Source of the DNA: an uncultured Eubacteriales bacterium
GTDB lineage: Bacteria > Bacillota > Clostridia > Oscillospirales > Ruminococcaceae
Assembly (NCBI GenBank): GCA_959605275.1
Contig: CAUHFD010000021.1
Span: 1 to 22,280 of the forward strand
DNA length: 22,280 nucleotides
Reading direction: 5' to 3'
Shown here: piece after piece, positions 7,685 to 15,236 of the stretch
Layout of the letters: each line of letters opens with the position of its first letter
Numbering within the stretch: the first letter of the stretch is position 1
Translations under genes and position numbers: made by a program
Notes under the pieces: model-generated
Databases searched by the model: none
Seen by the model: the letters and a program-made list of their open reading frames with translations, nothing else
Told to the model about the DNA's origin: nothing

Positions 7685-8722
7685 CTATTCACAGGAAGCA
7701 ATCAAACCGCCGCCGATGACCGCATCTCCATCATACAACACGACTGACTGACCTTTCGCCGTTGCCCGCTGCGGTTTATCAAATAAAATCTCCGCCCGGT
7801 TGTTGGACATCGGAATTGCCTGCGCATCGCAAGGCGTCGCCATCGAACGTATTTTTGCCTGAAACCTTGCAGATGTCAGCGGTCTGCCGCTGATGGTTGT
7901 CAACTTTTCTATTATCACCTTGGAAAAATACTCGTTTCCGCTGTCCGCTAAGTAAATGCGATTCGTTTTTGCATCAATCTCCCGAATGAAAACAGGACGT
8001 CCCAATGCGATCCCCAAACCCTTTCGCTGTCCGACAGTATAATGAATAATTCCTTTGTGCTTGCCGCAGGGAATCCCCTCCGGCGATATAAAATCTCCCG
8101 GCATCGATTTTCCGTAGTGGCGTTCGATATATCCGGCATAATCGTTATCTTCGATAAAACAGTTTTCCTGACTGTCCGGCTTACTTGCCGCAGAAACACC
8201 AAGCTTCGCCGCAATAGCACGTACTTCATCCTTTTCCAGCTCCGCCAGAGGTAAAAGAAGCCGCGACAGAATCCGCTGATTCAGCCGATACAGCATATAG
8301 GACTGATCGCGTTTTGCCGAATTGCCCTTCTTGAGCAAAACTTCTCCGTTTTGCCGTTCCAGTTTCGCATAGTGCCCCGTTGCGATCCAATCATATCCCA
8401 ACTCATCCGCAACATCCACCAACGTTTGAAACTTCACCGTCGGATTGCAGATGATACAAGGATTGGGGGTTCTGCCGTTTTGGTATTCCTCTGCAAAATA
8501 GTCGATGACATACTGCTGAAAATCCGCCGTCTTGTCCCGGACATACAATGGAATCCCCAAGGAATCTGCGCTTTCCTGCGCCGCTTTCACGGTATCTTCA
8601 TGTGCCGGAGACATCTTCAGCACCAGCCCCGCGACTGTATAACCTTGTTCTTTCAGCAAATGAACACAGACTGTACTGTCAACCCCGCCGCTTAATGCGA
8701 CCAATACCTTTTTGCCCGTCAT
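7685..8722 (-). CDS. mnmA: tRNA-specific 2-thiouridylase MnmA
   Basis: MnmA adds sulfur to U34 of Lys, Glu and Gln tRNAs using ATP and persulfide sulfur that starts at a cysteine desulfurase. The 345-residue protein has the PP-loop SGGVDS at 11-16, the catalytic cysteine Cys89 in PNPCIIC, and the second catalytic cysteine Cys188 in DSQENCFI. ATGHYAK, DQSYMLYRL and YTVGQRKGLG are also typical. I chose the ATG at 8722, one base after the scaffold gene's stop; a GTG at 8746 would overlap that gene and add eight atypical residues. It is the third gene after iscS and the scaffold gene, so the sulfur donor and its user are made together. A terminator follows at once. Confidence 0.97.
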   Translation of the reverse strand: MTGKKVLVALSGGVDSTVCVHLLKEQGYTVAGLVLKMSPAHEDTVKAAQESADSLGIPLYVRDKTADFQQYVIDYFAEEYQNGRTPNPCIICNPTVKFQTLVDVADELGYDWIATGHYAKLERQNGEVLLKKGNSAKRDQSYMLYRLNQRILSRLLLPLAELEKDEVRAIAAKLGVSAASKPDSQENCFIEDNDYAGYIERHYGKSMPGDFISPEGIPCGKHKGIIHYTVGQRKGLGIALGRPVFIREIDAKTNRIYLADSGNEYFSKVIIEKLTTISGRPLTSARFQAKIRSMATPCDAQAIPMSNNRAEILFDKPQRATAKGQSVVLYDGDAVIGGGLIASCE

Positions 8723-8723
8723 A

Positions 8724-9158
8724 TTATAAATTGTGGCAGGCTTCACATTCGGAAATCTCGCCTACGATCGGAGTGGGGTCGATGCCCTTGCGCTGATAAT
8801 AATCTGCAAGAGCGCTTTTAATTGCCTGCTCTGCAAGAACGGAGCAATGGATTTTCGTTGCCGGTAGTCCGTCCAGCGCCTCCACTACCGCCTTGTTGGT
8901 CAGCTTCAGCACTTCTTCGATCGGCTTGCCTTTGATCATTTCGGTTGCCATTGAACTGGTTGCAATCGCAGCCCCGCATCCGAATGTTTTAAATTTTACA
9001 TCGGTTATCACATTGTCTTTTACTTTAATATACATTTTCATAATATCGCCGCATTTTGCGTTACCGACTTCGCCGATCCCGTCGGCATCGGCAATCTCAC
9101 CCACATTACGGGGATTTGCGAAATGATCCATTACCTTTTCACTGTATAACATACTCAT
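8724..9158 (-). CDS. nifU: NifU/IscU-type Fe-S cluster scaffold protein
   Basis: This protein assembles Fe-S clusters from sulfur supplied by the cysteine desulfurase encoded just upstream. The 144 residues hold the scaffold ligands Cys36 and Asp38 in KCGD, Cys61 in FGCGAAIA, and Cys105 in KIHCSVLA. The tail adds two more cysteines in ECEACHNL, beyond the three conserved ones. The start is the ATG at 9158 with AAGGAGG eight bases upstream; an upstream in-frame codon at 9194 overlaps iscS and would lie before that ribosome binding site. It lies 23 bp after iscS. The name iscU would be equally suitable. Confidence 0.95.
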   Translation of the reverse strand: MSMLYSEKVMDHFANPRNVGEIADADGIGEVGNAKCGDIMKMYIKVKDNVITDVKFKTFGCGAAIATSSMATEMIKGKPIEEVLKLTNKAVVEALDGLPATKIHCSVLAEQAIKSALADYYQRKGIDPTPIVGEISECEACHNL

Positions 9159-9181
9159 TTGTTTTTCCTCCTTAAAACCCA

Positions 9182-10351
9182 TTAGCCTTCCCAAACCGGT
9201 GACATTGCCCGCAATTTCGCGATAATCGGGGGAAGCTTTTCCAGTATATAATCCACATCTTCCTCTGTATTTTCATCTGAGAAAGAGATTCTGAGCGAGC
9301 CATGCGCAATTTCATGCGGCAGTCCGATTGCCATTAAAACATGAGAAGGATCCAGCGAGCCCGATGTGCAGGCAGATCCCGAAGAAGCGCAGATACCCTC
9401 CATGTCCAGCAGCAGCAGCATTCCTTCTCCCTCGATACCCTCAAAGGAAAAGTTCGCGCTCATACAAAGTCTGGGCTCTCTGCCGCCGTTCAGACGGCTT
9501 TTCGGAATGGCGGACAACACGCCGTCAATCAGCCTGTCCCGCATTTTTGTTAATCTTTCTACTTTTGCATCCACATTCTCCGCCGCATCGGTAATTGCCT
9601 GTCCCAAAGCAACAATAGAAGCGATATTTTCAGTTCCGCCCCGTTTGTTGCGTTCCTGCGCACCGCCGTCAATGAGGTTCTGAAGTACAATGCCTTTTCT
9701 GACATAAAGCACGCCGATGCCTTTTGGAGCATGAATTTTGTGTCCCGATAAGGACAGCATATCAATATTTTGTGCTTTTACATCAATCGGAACATTGCCA
9801 ACCGCCTGTACCGCGTCGGTATGAAACCAAACGCCCTTGTCGCGGCATATTTTACCGATTTCGGCAATCGGCTGAATGGTGCCGATCTCATTATTCGCAT
9901 ACATGATGGAAACCAATGCGGTATCGTCCCGTATCGCGTCCGCCACCTGCTGCGCCGTCACATAACCATCCTTGCTGACCGGCAGATAAGTGACCTCAAA
10001 TCCGCTTTTTTCAAGCAATTCAAAGCAATGTAGCACCGCGTGATGTTCAAACACGGTAGTAATAATATGACGCTTTCCTTTTTTAAGCTGCTGCGCGCAG
10101 CCGCCTTTAATTGCCCAGTTGTCCGCCTCTGTACCGCCTGAAGTGAAATAAATTTCATTCGGATCGGCGTTTAAAGCATCTGCGACCTGCTTTCTGGCAT
10201 GAATCAGCGCACGCGCCGCTTCTCTGCCGGCGGCATGAAGACTGGATGCGTTTCCGAATTTTTCCTGAAAATATGGCAGCATTGCATGCAATGCATTGTC
10301 TGAAACTCTGGTAGTCGCAGAATTATCTACATAAACTGTTCTTTTCAACAA
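9182..10351 (-). CDS. iscS: cysteine desulfurase (NifS/IscS family)
   Basis: A PLP enzyme that converts cysteine to alanine and holds the sulfur as a persulfide for Fe-S clusters and tRNA thiolation. The 389 residues include the PLP lysine Lys205 in LSGHKIHAPKG and the persulfide cysteine Cys328 in SSGSACTSG. The N-terminal VDNSATTRV and FEHHAVL are class-typical. The start is a TTG at 10351 preceded by GGGAGG. The gene heads iscS-nifU-mnmA; many Clostridia have an iscR repressor gene in front, but here there is only a leader of about 195 nt behind a good promoter. In this setting it most likely serves both cluster assembly and MnmA. Confidence 0.97.
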   Translation of the reverse strand: MLKRTVYVDNSATTRVSDNALHAMLPYFQEKFGNASSLHAAGREAARALIHARKQVADALNADPNEIYFTSGGTEADNWAIKGGCAQQLKKGKRHIITTVFEHHAVLHCFELLEKSGFEVTYLPVSKDGYVTAQQVADAIRDDTALVSIMYANNEIGTIQPIAEIGKICRDKGVWFHTDAVQAVGNVPIDVKAQNIDMLSLSGHKIHAPKGIGVLYVRKGIVLQNLIDGGAQERNKRGGTENIASIVALGQAITDAAENVDAKVERLTKMRDRLIDGVLSAIPKSRLNGGREPRLCMSANFSFEGIEGEGMLLLLDMEGICASSGSACTSGSLDPSHVLMAIGLPHEIAHGSLRISFSDENTEEDVDYILEKLPPIIAKLRAMSPVWEG

Positions 10352-10546
10352 AATCGACCTCCCGATTGTTCAATAAAAGCTTGCTCCGTCCTGCAACGAG
10401 GCAAGTTGCAACTGTTTTATATCCTTTTCGGCGAAAAAGTATCCCAACGCTAAAAAGAATTCGATTCTCCGCCGTCTGTTAAGGCGAAAGATTTTGCCTC
10501 AATGTGATCCGAAAGGAGCAATGAAATCTGCTCTTTTCTTAATTAC
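10352..10546 (-). promoter_or_regulatory. structured 5' leader of the iscS operon
   Basis: Between the predicted transcription start (about 10546) and the iscS TTG lie about 195 nt without an open frame. Four short hairpins can be drawn at 10516-10533 (GAGCA/TGCTC), 10482-10499 (AGGC/GCCT, extended), 10424-10439 (CTTTT/AAAAG) and 10392-10410 (TGCAAC/GTTGCA). There is no T-box motif, and I recognise no riboswitch class. The regulatory function is inferred from length and structure only. Confidence 0.4.
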
Positions 10547-10552
10547 AATTCT

Positions 10553-10581
10553 ATTATACACCTTTTTGGTATAGTTTGCAA
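10553..10581 (-). promoter_or_regulatory. sigma-A promoter of the iscS operon
   Basis: On the minus strand TTGCAA (10576-10581) and TATAAT (10553-10558) are separated by 17 bp. The site sits between rnhA and iscS. Confidence 0.8.
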
Positions 10582-10623
10582 GCGATAAATAAAAATTTTT
10601 TTGATTTATTCAGCAAACATTAT

Positions 10624-11067
10624 TTATAAAAACTTTCGGGATTCTTCAACAGCCATCTGATCGCATCGTTCATTTTCAGGATGTCCCGCGTGCCCCTTGA
10701 TCCAAACAAAACTGACGTCATGCTGGTCAAGCAGCCCAAGCAGCCTTTCCCACAAATCAGCATTCAAAGCCGGTTTTTTATCCGATTTGATCCAGTTGTT
10801 TTTCTGCCAGCTTTTCGCCCAGCCCTTCGTAACCGCGTCAATCACATACTTGCTGTCACTGCAAATAGTAACGGTACAACGCTGTTTCAACGCAGAAAGC
10901 GCAGAAATCACGGCGGTTAATTCCATCCGATTGTTGGTAGTGCTTTTTTCTCCTCCCGACAGTTCCTTTTCAGCCGATCCGCAACGCAGTACCGCACCCC
11001 ATCCTCCGGGTCCCGGATTTCCGCTGCAGGCGCCGTCGGTAAAAATTTCCACTTTTTTCATTGTCAT
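10624..11067 (-). CDS. rnhA: ribonuclease HI
   Basis: This enzyme cuts the RNA strand of RNA-DNA hybrids, removing primers and R-loops. The 147 residues keep all catalytic acids: Asp11 in FTDGACSGNPGPGG, Glu49 in NNRMEL, Asp71 in CSDSKY and Asp136 in ERCDQMA, plus the catalytic-loop histidine His126 in KGHAGHPENE. The basic-protrusion segment KGWAKSWQKNNW is present, as in the Escherichia coli type. The start is the ATG at 11067 with GGAGAG upstream. It has its own promoter with a leader of only about 13 nt. The only structure after the stop is an AT-rich hairpin at 10585-10609, a poor terminator. Confidence 0.98.
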   Translation of the reverse strand: MTMKKVEIFTDGACSGNPGPGGWGAVLRCGSAEKELSGGEKSTTNNRMELTAVISALSALKQRCTVTICSDSKYVIDAVTKGWAKSWQKNNWIKSDKKPALNADLWERLLGLLDQHDVSFVWIKGHAGHPENERCDQMAVEESRKFL

Positions 11068-11087
11068 CGGAATCTCTCCAGTTTTAA

Positions 11088-11116
11088 ATTATACTATATT
11101 GCTAGTTATTTAACAA
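11088..11116 (-). promoter_or_regulatory. sigma-A promoter of rnhA
   Basis: On the minus strand TTGTTA (11111-11116), a 17-bp spacer and a perfect TATAAT (11088-11093) lie directly after the amidohydrolase stop. Confidence 0.75.
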
Positions 11117-11128
11117 GCGGATAAATCA

Positions 11129-11917
11129 TTAAATTTGCAGCAGCTTTTCTGCGTTTTTATGGTAAATTTTTTCTTTTTCTTCGGCGGTCAAACCAAGGTT
11201 TTCAATCATTTTGACAGTGTCTGCAATATTTCCCCATGGAAAATCAGTGCCATATAATATTCTGTCCGCCGTATGCGCTTTTATCACTTCTTTTATTTTA
11301 TCATGTGCCATTGTTTTATAGCAAATGGAAAGATCCAAGTAACAGTCTAATCCGCAAAGGTGCTCCAGCGTTTCCCTGTTATCAATGCAATTTCCCAAAT
11401 GAGCAAGCACAATTTTGGCTCCTGCAAAATCTTTAACCACCTTGGCGGATTTATCCGGATAACCGCGCCGACTGTCCGGATAGGCAGAGTCGAACCCGGC
11501 ATGAAACAGCATAATCATTCCGCGCTTAGCACAAGCTTCATAAAACGGATATACCGCCGGATCATCTATATCAAATCCCTGGTATTCCGGATGCAATTTT
11601 ACGCCCTTCAGCCCTGCTTCGTACGCCTGATCCAATTCATATCCGGCGGCGTCGGAGAAAGGGTGAATCGCCGCAAACGCAATCACGTTTCCACCGTTTT
11701 TTTCTATAACAAAACGATTGGCATTTTTTTGCTGTGCCGGCGTTTGGGCAATATTCAGCAGCACAAACTGATCATTTCCGCCTTCTAACATCTTTTCGCA
11801 GGTGTCCGCAAAAGTGCCGTCAGATTGCGGCTCGTATCCTGAATGCTGTGCCAACACCGATATCGCCTTAGGAGCAAGTTTATCCGGAAATGCATGTACG
11901 TGAAAATCAATTCGCAT
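11129..11917 (-). CDS. amidohydrolase family metal-dependent hydrolase (TIM barrel)
   Basis: A 262-residue protein of the amidohydrolase-2 type. The metal site is visible: His6 and His8 in DFHVHAF, the KLHP segment (Lys107, His109), His139 in LFHAG, His173 in LAHLG, and Asp225 in GTDFPW. Related enzymes include decarboxylases and hydrolases of small aromatic or carboxylic substrates; the substrate here cannot be told. The ATG at 11917 has AAGGAAGGA upstream. It lies 57 bp beyond the terminator of the small membrane protein gene, and I find no convincing promoter there, so it may depend on readthrough. rnhA follows after 61 bp with its own promoter. Confidence 0.9.
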   Translation of the reverse strand: MRIDFHVHAFPDKLAPKAISVLAQHSGYEPQSDGTFADTCEKMLEGGNDQFVLLNIAQTPAQQKNANRFVIEKNGGNVIAFAAIHPFSDAAGYELDQAYEAGLKGVKLHPEYQGFDIDDPAVYPFYEACAKRGMIMLFHAGFDSAYPDSRRGYPDKSAKVVKDFAGAKIVLAHLGNCIDNRETLEHLCGLDCYLDLSICYKTMAHDKIKEVIKAHTADRILYGTDFPWGNIADTVKMIENLGLTAEEKEKIYHKNAEKLLQI

Positions 11918-11974
11918 TAATGTTCCTTCCTTTTATAATCCCTTTTTATATTCCTATTGTAATCCCTATGATTG

Positions 11975-12000
11975 AAAAAATGCGCACCCTAAGTGCGCAT
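11975..12000 (-). terminator. Rho-independent terminator after the small membrane protein gene
   Basis: A perfect 8-bp stem ATGCGCAC/GTGCGCAT with a 5-nt loop is followed on the minus strand by TTTTTT. It lies 27 bp beyond the stop of the 53-aa gene. Confidence 0.88.
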
Positions 12001-12026
12001 TTACGTGCTGTGTGTGATTCCCGAAG

Positions 12027-12188
12027 CTATATGCCGCAATCGTTATAATCTTTCCACTTCTCATTGTAAGCTTTTTCGCTGATTACCCGATACACAATAT
12101 AAGCCGCAGTGGTAACGATCGCCGCCATTCCCAGCAGCATCGATATGAGCGACATCAGTTTCATTTCATGTTTCTTCTGGTTTTTCAT
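12027..12188 (-). CDS. 53-aa single-span membrane protein, function unknown
   Basis: A short gene encodes 53 residues. A basic start (MKNQKKHEMK) is followed by a hydrophobic segment at about 11-33 (LMSLISMLLGMAAIVTTAAY and onward), which should cross the membrane once, then a charged tail ending EKWKDYNDCGI. The ATG at 12188 has AAAGGA nine bases upstream; an ATG overlapping that site is in another frame and stops after ten codons. The gene has its own strong promoter and terminator, which supports it being real and expressed alone. There is no lipobox and no signal-peptidase pattern, so it probably stays in the membrane. I recognise no family; a toxin, a regulator or a small partner of a larger membrane protein are all possible. 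Confidence 0.75.
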   Translation of the reverse strand: MKNQKKHEMKLMSLISMLLGMAAIVTTAAYIVYRVISEKAYNEKWKDYNDCGI

Positions 12189-12248
12189 CTGCTTTCATCC
12201 TTTCTAAAAGCAACTTATCCCAACAAAAGGTTACGGTCTATAAGTCCT

Positions 12249-12277
12249 ATCATACTGAATTTCTTTCTATCTGTCAA
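12249..12277 (-). promoter_or_regulatory. sigma-A promoter of the small membrane protein gene
   Basis: On the minus strand a perfect TTGACA (12272-12277), a 17-bp spacer and TATGAT (12249-12254) give a start about 54 nt before the gene. An inverted repeat GAATTTC/GAAATTC (12257-12263 and 12278-12284) brackets the -35 and may be an operator. Confidence 0.85.
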
Positions 12278-12315
12278 GAAATTCCATAGATAGTTTACAA
12301 ATCAGTCACAGCGGC

Positions 12316-13416
12316 TCATAAAACAAGCTGTCCGATCAATTCGTTCGACACCAAAAATCCCCGCGGTGTCAATGCGATCCGATCCGGCGAAACGGTCAGC
12401 AACCCGGTTTTCTCATAACGTTTCGCTTTATCCGCCATCTGACGCACTGCTTGTCCATATCGGCTTTCCGCTTCCGGCAACAAAACGCCGTCGTTCAGCC
12501 GCAGGCGAAGCATGGCATACTCTGCAAAGGAGCCGGGCGCGTCATCGGTCACCGACACCGTCTGCGCAGCATCGGCAAGGTAGCGCTTCAAATCCCGGCC
12601 GTGCCCGTAACGAACACCGCCGAAATATCCGTGCGCCGCCGGACCGAAACCCAAATATTCTTCACAACGCCAATATTTCAGGTTGTGGCTGCACTCCATT
12701 CCCGGCTTGGCAAAATTGGAAATTTCATACTGCATAAAACCCGCCTGCCGCAGGTATTCTATCGTGCTCAGATAAATTTCACAGGTTTGCTCTTCATCAG
12801 GGCAGTCTTTCCATCGTTTTTTGCGGTAAAAATCGGTGTTCTCTTCTATTTTCAGCATATATGCCGAAATATGCTGCACATTCAGCTCTATTGCGGTATC
12901 CAGCGAATATTTGACGCTTTCCGATGTTTGATGGGGGATGCCGAGCATCAAATCCAGTGACAAATTATCAAATCCCGCACGCTTTGCAGATTCCACCGCA
13001 AAACGCACCTGTTCGGGAGTGTGCTTTCTGCCCAAAACCGCCAATTCCTCTGCTACCGCCGACTGCATCCCGAACGAAATACGGTTATATCCCGCCTCTC
13101 TCAGCGCGGACAGCATTTCCGGCGTCACACTGCAAGGATTCGCTTCTAAAGTCGCTTCTCCATCAAAAGAATAGTATTCTCTTGCCGCATCAATAATCCG
13201 CACAAGGTTTTGAACACCCAAAAGAGGAGGAGTTCCGCCGCCCAGATAAAGCGTGTCGGCAGCAATATTTTCCTGTCGTGCACCCACCATCTCGGCGATG
13301 ACCGCATCAGTGTATGCATCGGCAAGAGAAACATCGCACTCCGAATAAAAATCACAATACGGGCATTTTCCGTTGCAAAAGGGAATATGCACATACAATC
13401 CGATCGGCTTACTCAT
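12316..13416 (-). CDS. hemW: radical SAM heme chaperone HemW
   Basis: HemW is a coproporphyrinogen-oxidase-like radical SAM protein that binds heme and delivers it to membrane proteins; older annotations call it HemN. The 366 residues carry the cluster motif Cys14-Cys18-Cys21 in CNGKCPYCDF, the GGGTP motif of SAM binding, and the C-terminal HemN domain. The start ATG at 13416 overlaps the lepA stop by eight bases (ATGAGTAA), so translation is probably coupled. The lepA-hemW pair is common in Bacillota, often followed by hrcA-grpE-dnaK; that heat-shock cluster is absent here. I see no clear terminator after it. Confidence 0.95.
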   Translation of the reverse strand: MSKPIGLYVHIPFCNGKCPYCDFYSECDVSLADAYTDAVIAEMVGARQENIAADTLYLGGGTPPLLGVQNLVRIIDAAREYYSFDGEATLEANPCSVTPEMLSALREAGYNRISFGMQSAVAEELAVLGRKHTPEQVRFAVESAKRAGFDNLSLDLMLGIPHQTSESVKYSLDTAIELNVQHISAYMLKIEENTDFYRKKRWKDCPDEEQTCEIYLSTIEYLRQAGFMQYEISNFAKPGMECSHNLKYWRCEEYLGFGPAAHGYFGGVRYGHGRDLKRYLADAAQTVSVTDDAPGSFAEYAMLRLRLNDGVLLPEAESRYGQAVRQMADKAKRYEKTGLLTVSPDRIALTPRGFLVSNELIGQLVL

Positions 13417-15217
13417 CTAATTTCAACACCGACATAAACGCTTCCTGAGGCACCTCGACCGTACCGAGCTGACGCATCCGCTTTTTGCCCTCTTTCTGCT
13501 TTTCAAGCAGCTTTTTCTTTCGGGTAATATCTCCGCCGTAGCACTTGGCAAGAACATCCTTGCGCATTGCTTTTACGGTTTCCCTCGCAATGATTTTGCC
13601 GCCTACCGCCGCCTGAATCGGCACTTCAAACAACTGCCGCGGGATATTCTCTTTTAGCTTCTCAGCAATTCTTCTCGCCCGCGGATACGCCTTATCCGCG
13701 TGGACAATAAAGGCCAGTGCATCCACGATATCCCCGTTGAGCAAAATGTCCAGCTTGACCAGCTTAGACGGCGCATACCCTTTCATCTCATAATCAAAGG
13801 AAGCGTATCCTCTGGTGCGGGATTTGAGCGCGTCAAAGAAATCGTAAACGATTTCATTCAGCGGCAGATCATAATGCATTTCCACCCGCGTTTCCTCCAG
13901 ATATTTCATATCCTTGAAAACGCCCCGCCTGTCCTGACAAAGCTCCATGATGTTTCCGACAAACTCTACCGGCGTCAGAATGTTTGCCTTTACCATGGGT
14001 TCTTCTGCCGTCGCAATCAGCGCCGCATCCGGATAATTGGTCGGATTGTCGATCATGACCTCTCTGCCGTCGGTCAGTTTTAGCTTGTACACAACCGACG
14101 GTGCGGTCGTGATGATATCAAAATTGTACTCCCGCTCCAGACGTTCCTGAATGATTTCCATATGAAGCAGACCCAAAAAACCGCAGCGGAATCCAAACCC
14201 TAATGCCACCGAAGTTTCCGGCTCAAAGGTGAATGCCGCGTCATTCAGCCGCAATTTTTCCAAAGCATCCCGCAAATCGGCATATCGCGCGCCATCAACC
14301 GGATAAATGCCCGAAAACACCATCGGATTAACCTTGCGGTAGCCCGGCAGCGGCTCGCTCGCGGGGCGATCCGCATTGGTGACAGTGTCACCCACCCGGG
14401 TGTCGTTGATGTTTTTGATGCTTGCCGTAATATAGCCGACTTCACCCGCACAAAGCTCCTGCGCAGGAATCAGGCTGGTGGCTCCCATATAGCCGATTTC
14501 CACCACATCGAACTCGGCACCGGTCGCCATCATGCGAATTTTCATACCTTTGGTAAGCTTTCCCTCTTTGACCCGCACATATACAATAACGCCCTTGTAG
14601 CTGTCATAATAGCTGTCAAAGATCAACGCCTGCAAGGGAGCGTTGTCATCTCCCTGCGGCGGTGGTATTTTAGCGACGATTTCCTCCAGCACAGCCTCGA
14701 TATTTGTTCCCATTTTTGCTGAAATCCGAGGCGCATCCAATGCCGGAATCCCGATAACATCCTCTATCTCATGGCAAACCCGCTCCGGATCGGCGGACGG
14801 CAGGTCGATTTTATTCACCACAGGTACAACCTCTAAATCATGCTCAATCGCAAGGTAGGTGTTCGCCAATGTCTGTGCCTCGATTCCCTGAGACGCGTCT
14901 ACCACAAGAATGGCTCCTTCGCATGCTGCAAGCGAACGGGACACTTCATAATTAAAGTCCACATGGCCCGGCGTGTCGATCAGATTGAAATTGTAATCAT
15001 TGCCGTCCTGTGCATGATAGGTAAGGTTCACGGCACGCGCTTTAATGGTGATTCCGCGCTCCCGCTCAATATCCATGTTGTCCAGCAGTTGGTCCTCCAT
15101 ATCACGAAGCGCCACCGTCGAAGTCTTTTCCAGAATACGGTCGGCAAGGGTTGACTTTCCGTGGTCGATGTGAGCGATAATGCTGAAGTTTCTGATATTT
15201 TCTTTTTTAAACCCCAA
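13409..15217 (-). CDS. lepA: elongation factor 4 (LepA), ribosome back-translocating GTPase
   Basis: LepA is a translational GTPase that acts on ribosomes during initiation and elongation stress. The 602 residues are of normal length. The GTPase motifs are clear: AHIDHGKS at 15-22, DTPGH at 81-85 and NKID at 135-138. The C-terminal domain includes the LepA-specific YGGDITRKKKLLEKQKEGKK run. The start is a TTG at 15217 with AAGGAGG seven bases upstream. It begins 19 bp after thrS and overlaps hemW, so the three genes probably share one transcript starting at the thrS T-box. Confidence 0.98.
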   Translation of the reverse strand: MGFKKENIRNFSIIAHIDHGKSTLADRILEKTSTVALRDMEDQLLDNMDIERERGITIKARAVNLTYHAQDGNDYNFNLIDTPGHVDFNYEVSRSLAACEGAILVVDASQGIEAQTLANTYLAIEHDLEVVPVVNKIDLPSADPERVCHEIEDVIGIPALDAPRISAKMGTNIEAVLEEIVAKIPPPQGDDNAPLQALIFDSYYDSYKGVIVYVRVKEGKLTKGMKIRMMATGAEFDVVEIGYMGATSLIPAQELCAGEVGYITASIKNINDTRVGDTVTNADRPASEPLPGYRKVNPMVFSGIYPVDGARYADLRDALEKLRLNDAAFTFEPETSVALGFGFRCGFLGLLHMEIIQERLEREYNFDIITTAPSVVYKLKLTDGREVMIDNPTNYPDAALIATAEEPMVKANILTPVEFVGNIMELCQDRRGVFKDMKYLEETRVEMHYDLPLNEIVYDFFDALKSRTRGYASFDYEMKGYAPSKLVKLDILLNGDIVDALAFIVHADKAYPRARRIAEKLKENIPRQLFEVPIQAAVGGKIIARETVKAMRKDVLAKCYGGDITRKKKLLEKQKEGKKRMRQLGTVEVPQEAFMSVLKLDE

Positions 15218-15236
15218 AAAGGCTCCTCCTTCGTTT

